Below, in pieces: positions 63,453-64,000 of a DNA stretch of 64,000 nucleotides. This DNA is from Picochlorum sp. 'celeri' (Eukaryota > Chlorophyta > Trebouxiophyceae): the NCBI GenBank assembly GCA_010909725.1, contig JAACMV010000018.1, forward strand, positions 806,001 to 870,000, read 5' to 3'. The notes beneath the pieces are model-generated. The model was given only the letters and a program-made list of their open reading frames with translations. It made no database searches and was not told the origin of the DNA. How positions within the stretch are numbered: position 1 is the first letter of the stretch; each line of letters begins with the position of its first letter. The position numbers and the translations under genes are program-made.

Positions 63453-64000
63453 ATGGCAAGAAATTCCAGGGATCTGGCGATACTGCTGTTGGAAGGAGGA
63501 TGTTCTCGACTTTTTTTGCCTCCAGCGACAGGTGAGGAACTCTACACGTTTCTGGAAATGTGCCGCGAGAACAAAGCATCTCGCCAGCACGTGAGTCCGT
63601 CCAGTAAATTGGACACCTTGTGGCACTGGATGCTGCTCAACACGGATGTGTCGACTTGCGTGCACGAAGCTTTGGGGGGGATTGTACCACATAGCACATC
63701 CACAGAGTCAGATTCCTTGGAGAAGAAGAACAAAAGAAGGCGACTTTCCATGAAACTGATGACTTCCATGGGGTATTCACCTAATCCAGAGCTCTGGGAC
63801 GATGACTCCCCAGGAGAAGAGCAAAAAGGAAATAATGGCGACTCTTGCCACGAGGGTGATTTGTCCAATGGTCACAGATCCAGACGTCGGGGCTCTTCTA
63901 TCCAGAGCCACATCTCCTTGTCGGCAAGAAAGAAGGAAAAAACATTTCGAGTCAATGTGCGGACCCTGACAGGAAAATACATCATAGTGGACGGCTTGAC
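63453..64000 (+). CDS. GRDP-like segment plus ubiquitin-like domain protein (3' end outside window)
   Basis: An open frame runs from the ATG at 63453 to the window end, 182 complete codons plus two bases. Residues 1-80 include LPPATGEELYTFLEMCRE and LDTLWHWMLLNTDVSTCVHEALGG, reminiscent of the glycine-rich domain protein (GRDP/DUF1399-like) pattern with a D..WH.ML.T..Y core, found in many plant and microbial eukaryote proteins. A basic, Ser-rich linker (KKNKRRRLSMK, GHRSRRRGSSIQ) contains possible nuclear signals. At the window edge, KTFRVNVRTLTGKYIIVDGL closely resembles the first strands of ubiquitin (IFVKTLTGK). Function unknown. Domain calls are by eye. Confidence 0.7.
   Translation, partial: MARNSRDLAILLLEGGCSRLFLPPATGEELYTFLEMCRENKASRQHVSPSSKLDTLWHWMLLNTDVSTCVHEALGGIVPHSTSTESDSLEKKNKRRRLSMKLMTSMGYSPNPELWDDDSPGEEQKGNNGDSCHEGDLSNGHRSRRRGSSIQSHISLSARKKEKTFRVNVRTLTGKYIIVDGL

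Overview
This window is nuclear DNA of a compact-genome eukaryote, most probably a small green alga. Genes alternate freely between strands, are mostly single-gene units with no operons, and many have one to three very short GT-AG introns (64 to about 130 nt, with 64 nt recurring). Convergent neighbours are often separated by only 5 to 60 bases. The green-lineage assignment rests on several observations: a nuclear-encoded plastid ribosomal protein L1, a plastid chaperonin of the green-plant Cpn60-beta type, a plastid dicarboxylate (DASS) transporter, a plastid NTT ATP/ADP exchanger, an LSD1-type zinc finger protein, a MUT9-like kinase, an ACT-domain STY-type kinase, and TGTAA motifs 15 to 130 nt past many stop codons (the polyadenylation signal known from chlorophyte algae). 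A small trebouxiophyte or prasinophyte would fit, but the species is not identified here.

Layout. 1-16.2 kb: a large organelle-directed SAP/FN3/ATP-grasp protein running off the left edge, mitochondrial uL11, an RG-rich ZFWD-like WD40 protein, plastid NTT, an RCC1-repeat protein, a MUT9-like kinase, bacterial-type TsaE, peroxin PEX10 and a tail-anchored protein of unknown function. 16.9-32 kb: an SRPBCC-fold protein, a lysophospholipase-like hydrolase, mitochondrial processing peptidase beta, APC4, a NIPA-family transporter, an ACT-domain kinase, an AZG purine permease and 3-dehydroquinate synthase. 32-47 kb: a plastid DnaJ-type zinc finger protein, an unusual protein built from about four hnRNP-Q acidic-domain (NURR) repeats, Cpn60-beta, TAF1, a penta-EF-hand protein, a TRF-like Myb protein and a GLTSCR1-like protein. 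47-64 kb: HGH1, plastid RPL1, a TMEM184-family protein, the DASS transporter, malate dehydrogenase, UTP4, a three-finger LSD1-like protein, an ATG18/WIPI protein, an SCY1-like pseudokinase, a probable small multi-exon gene, and a right-edge partial gene joining a GRDP-like segment to a ubiquitin-like segment.

Neighbouring genes share no single pathway; this is ordinary gene-dense eukaryotic chromosome. Collectively they serve plastid metabolism and protein homeostasis (NTT, AroB, Cpn60, RPL1, DASS, DnaJ-type finger), mitochondrial function (uL11m, MPP-beta, MDH), the nucleus (TAF1, APC4, MUT9-like kinase, UTP4, RCC1, Myb) and membrane traffic or autophagy (ATG18, SCYL1, PEX10). Exon joins were deduced by eye from splice consensus plus protein continuity. 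No tRNA, rRNA, CRISPR, transposon or viral sequence was recognised.
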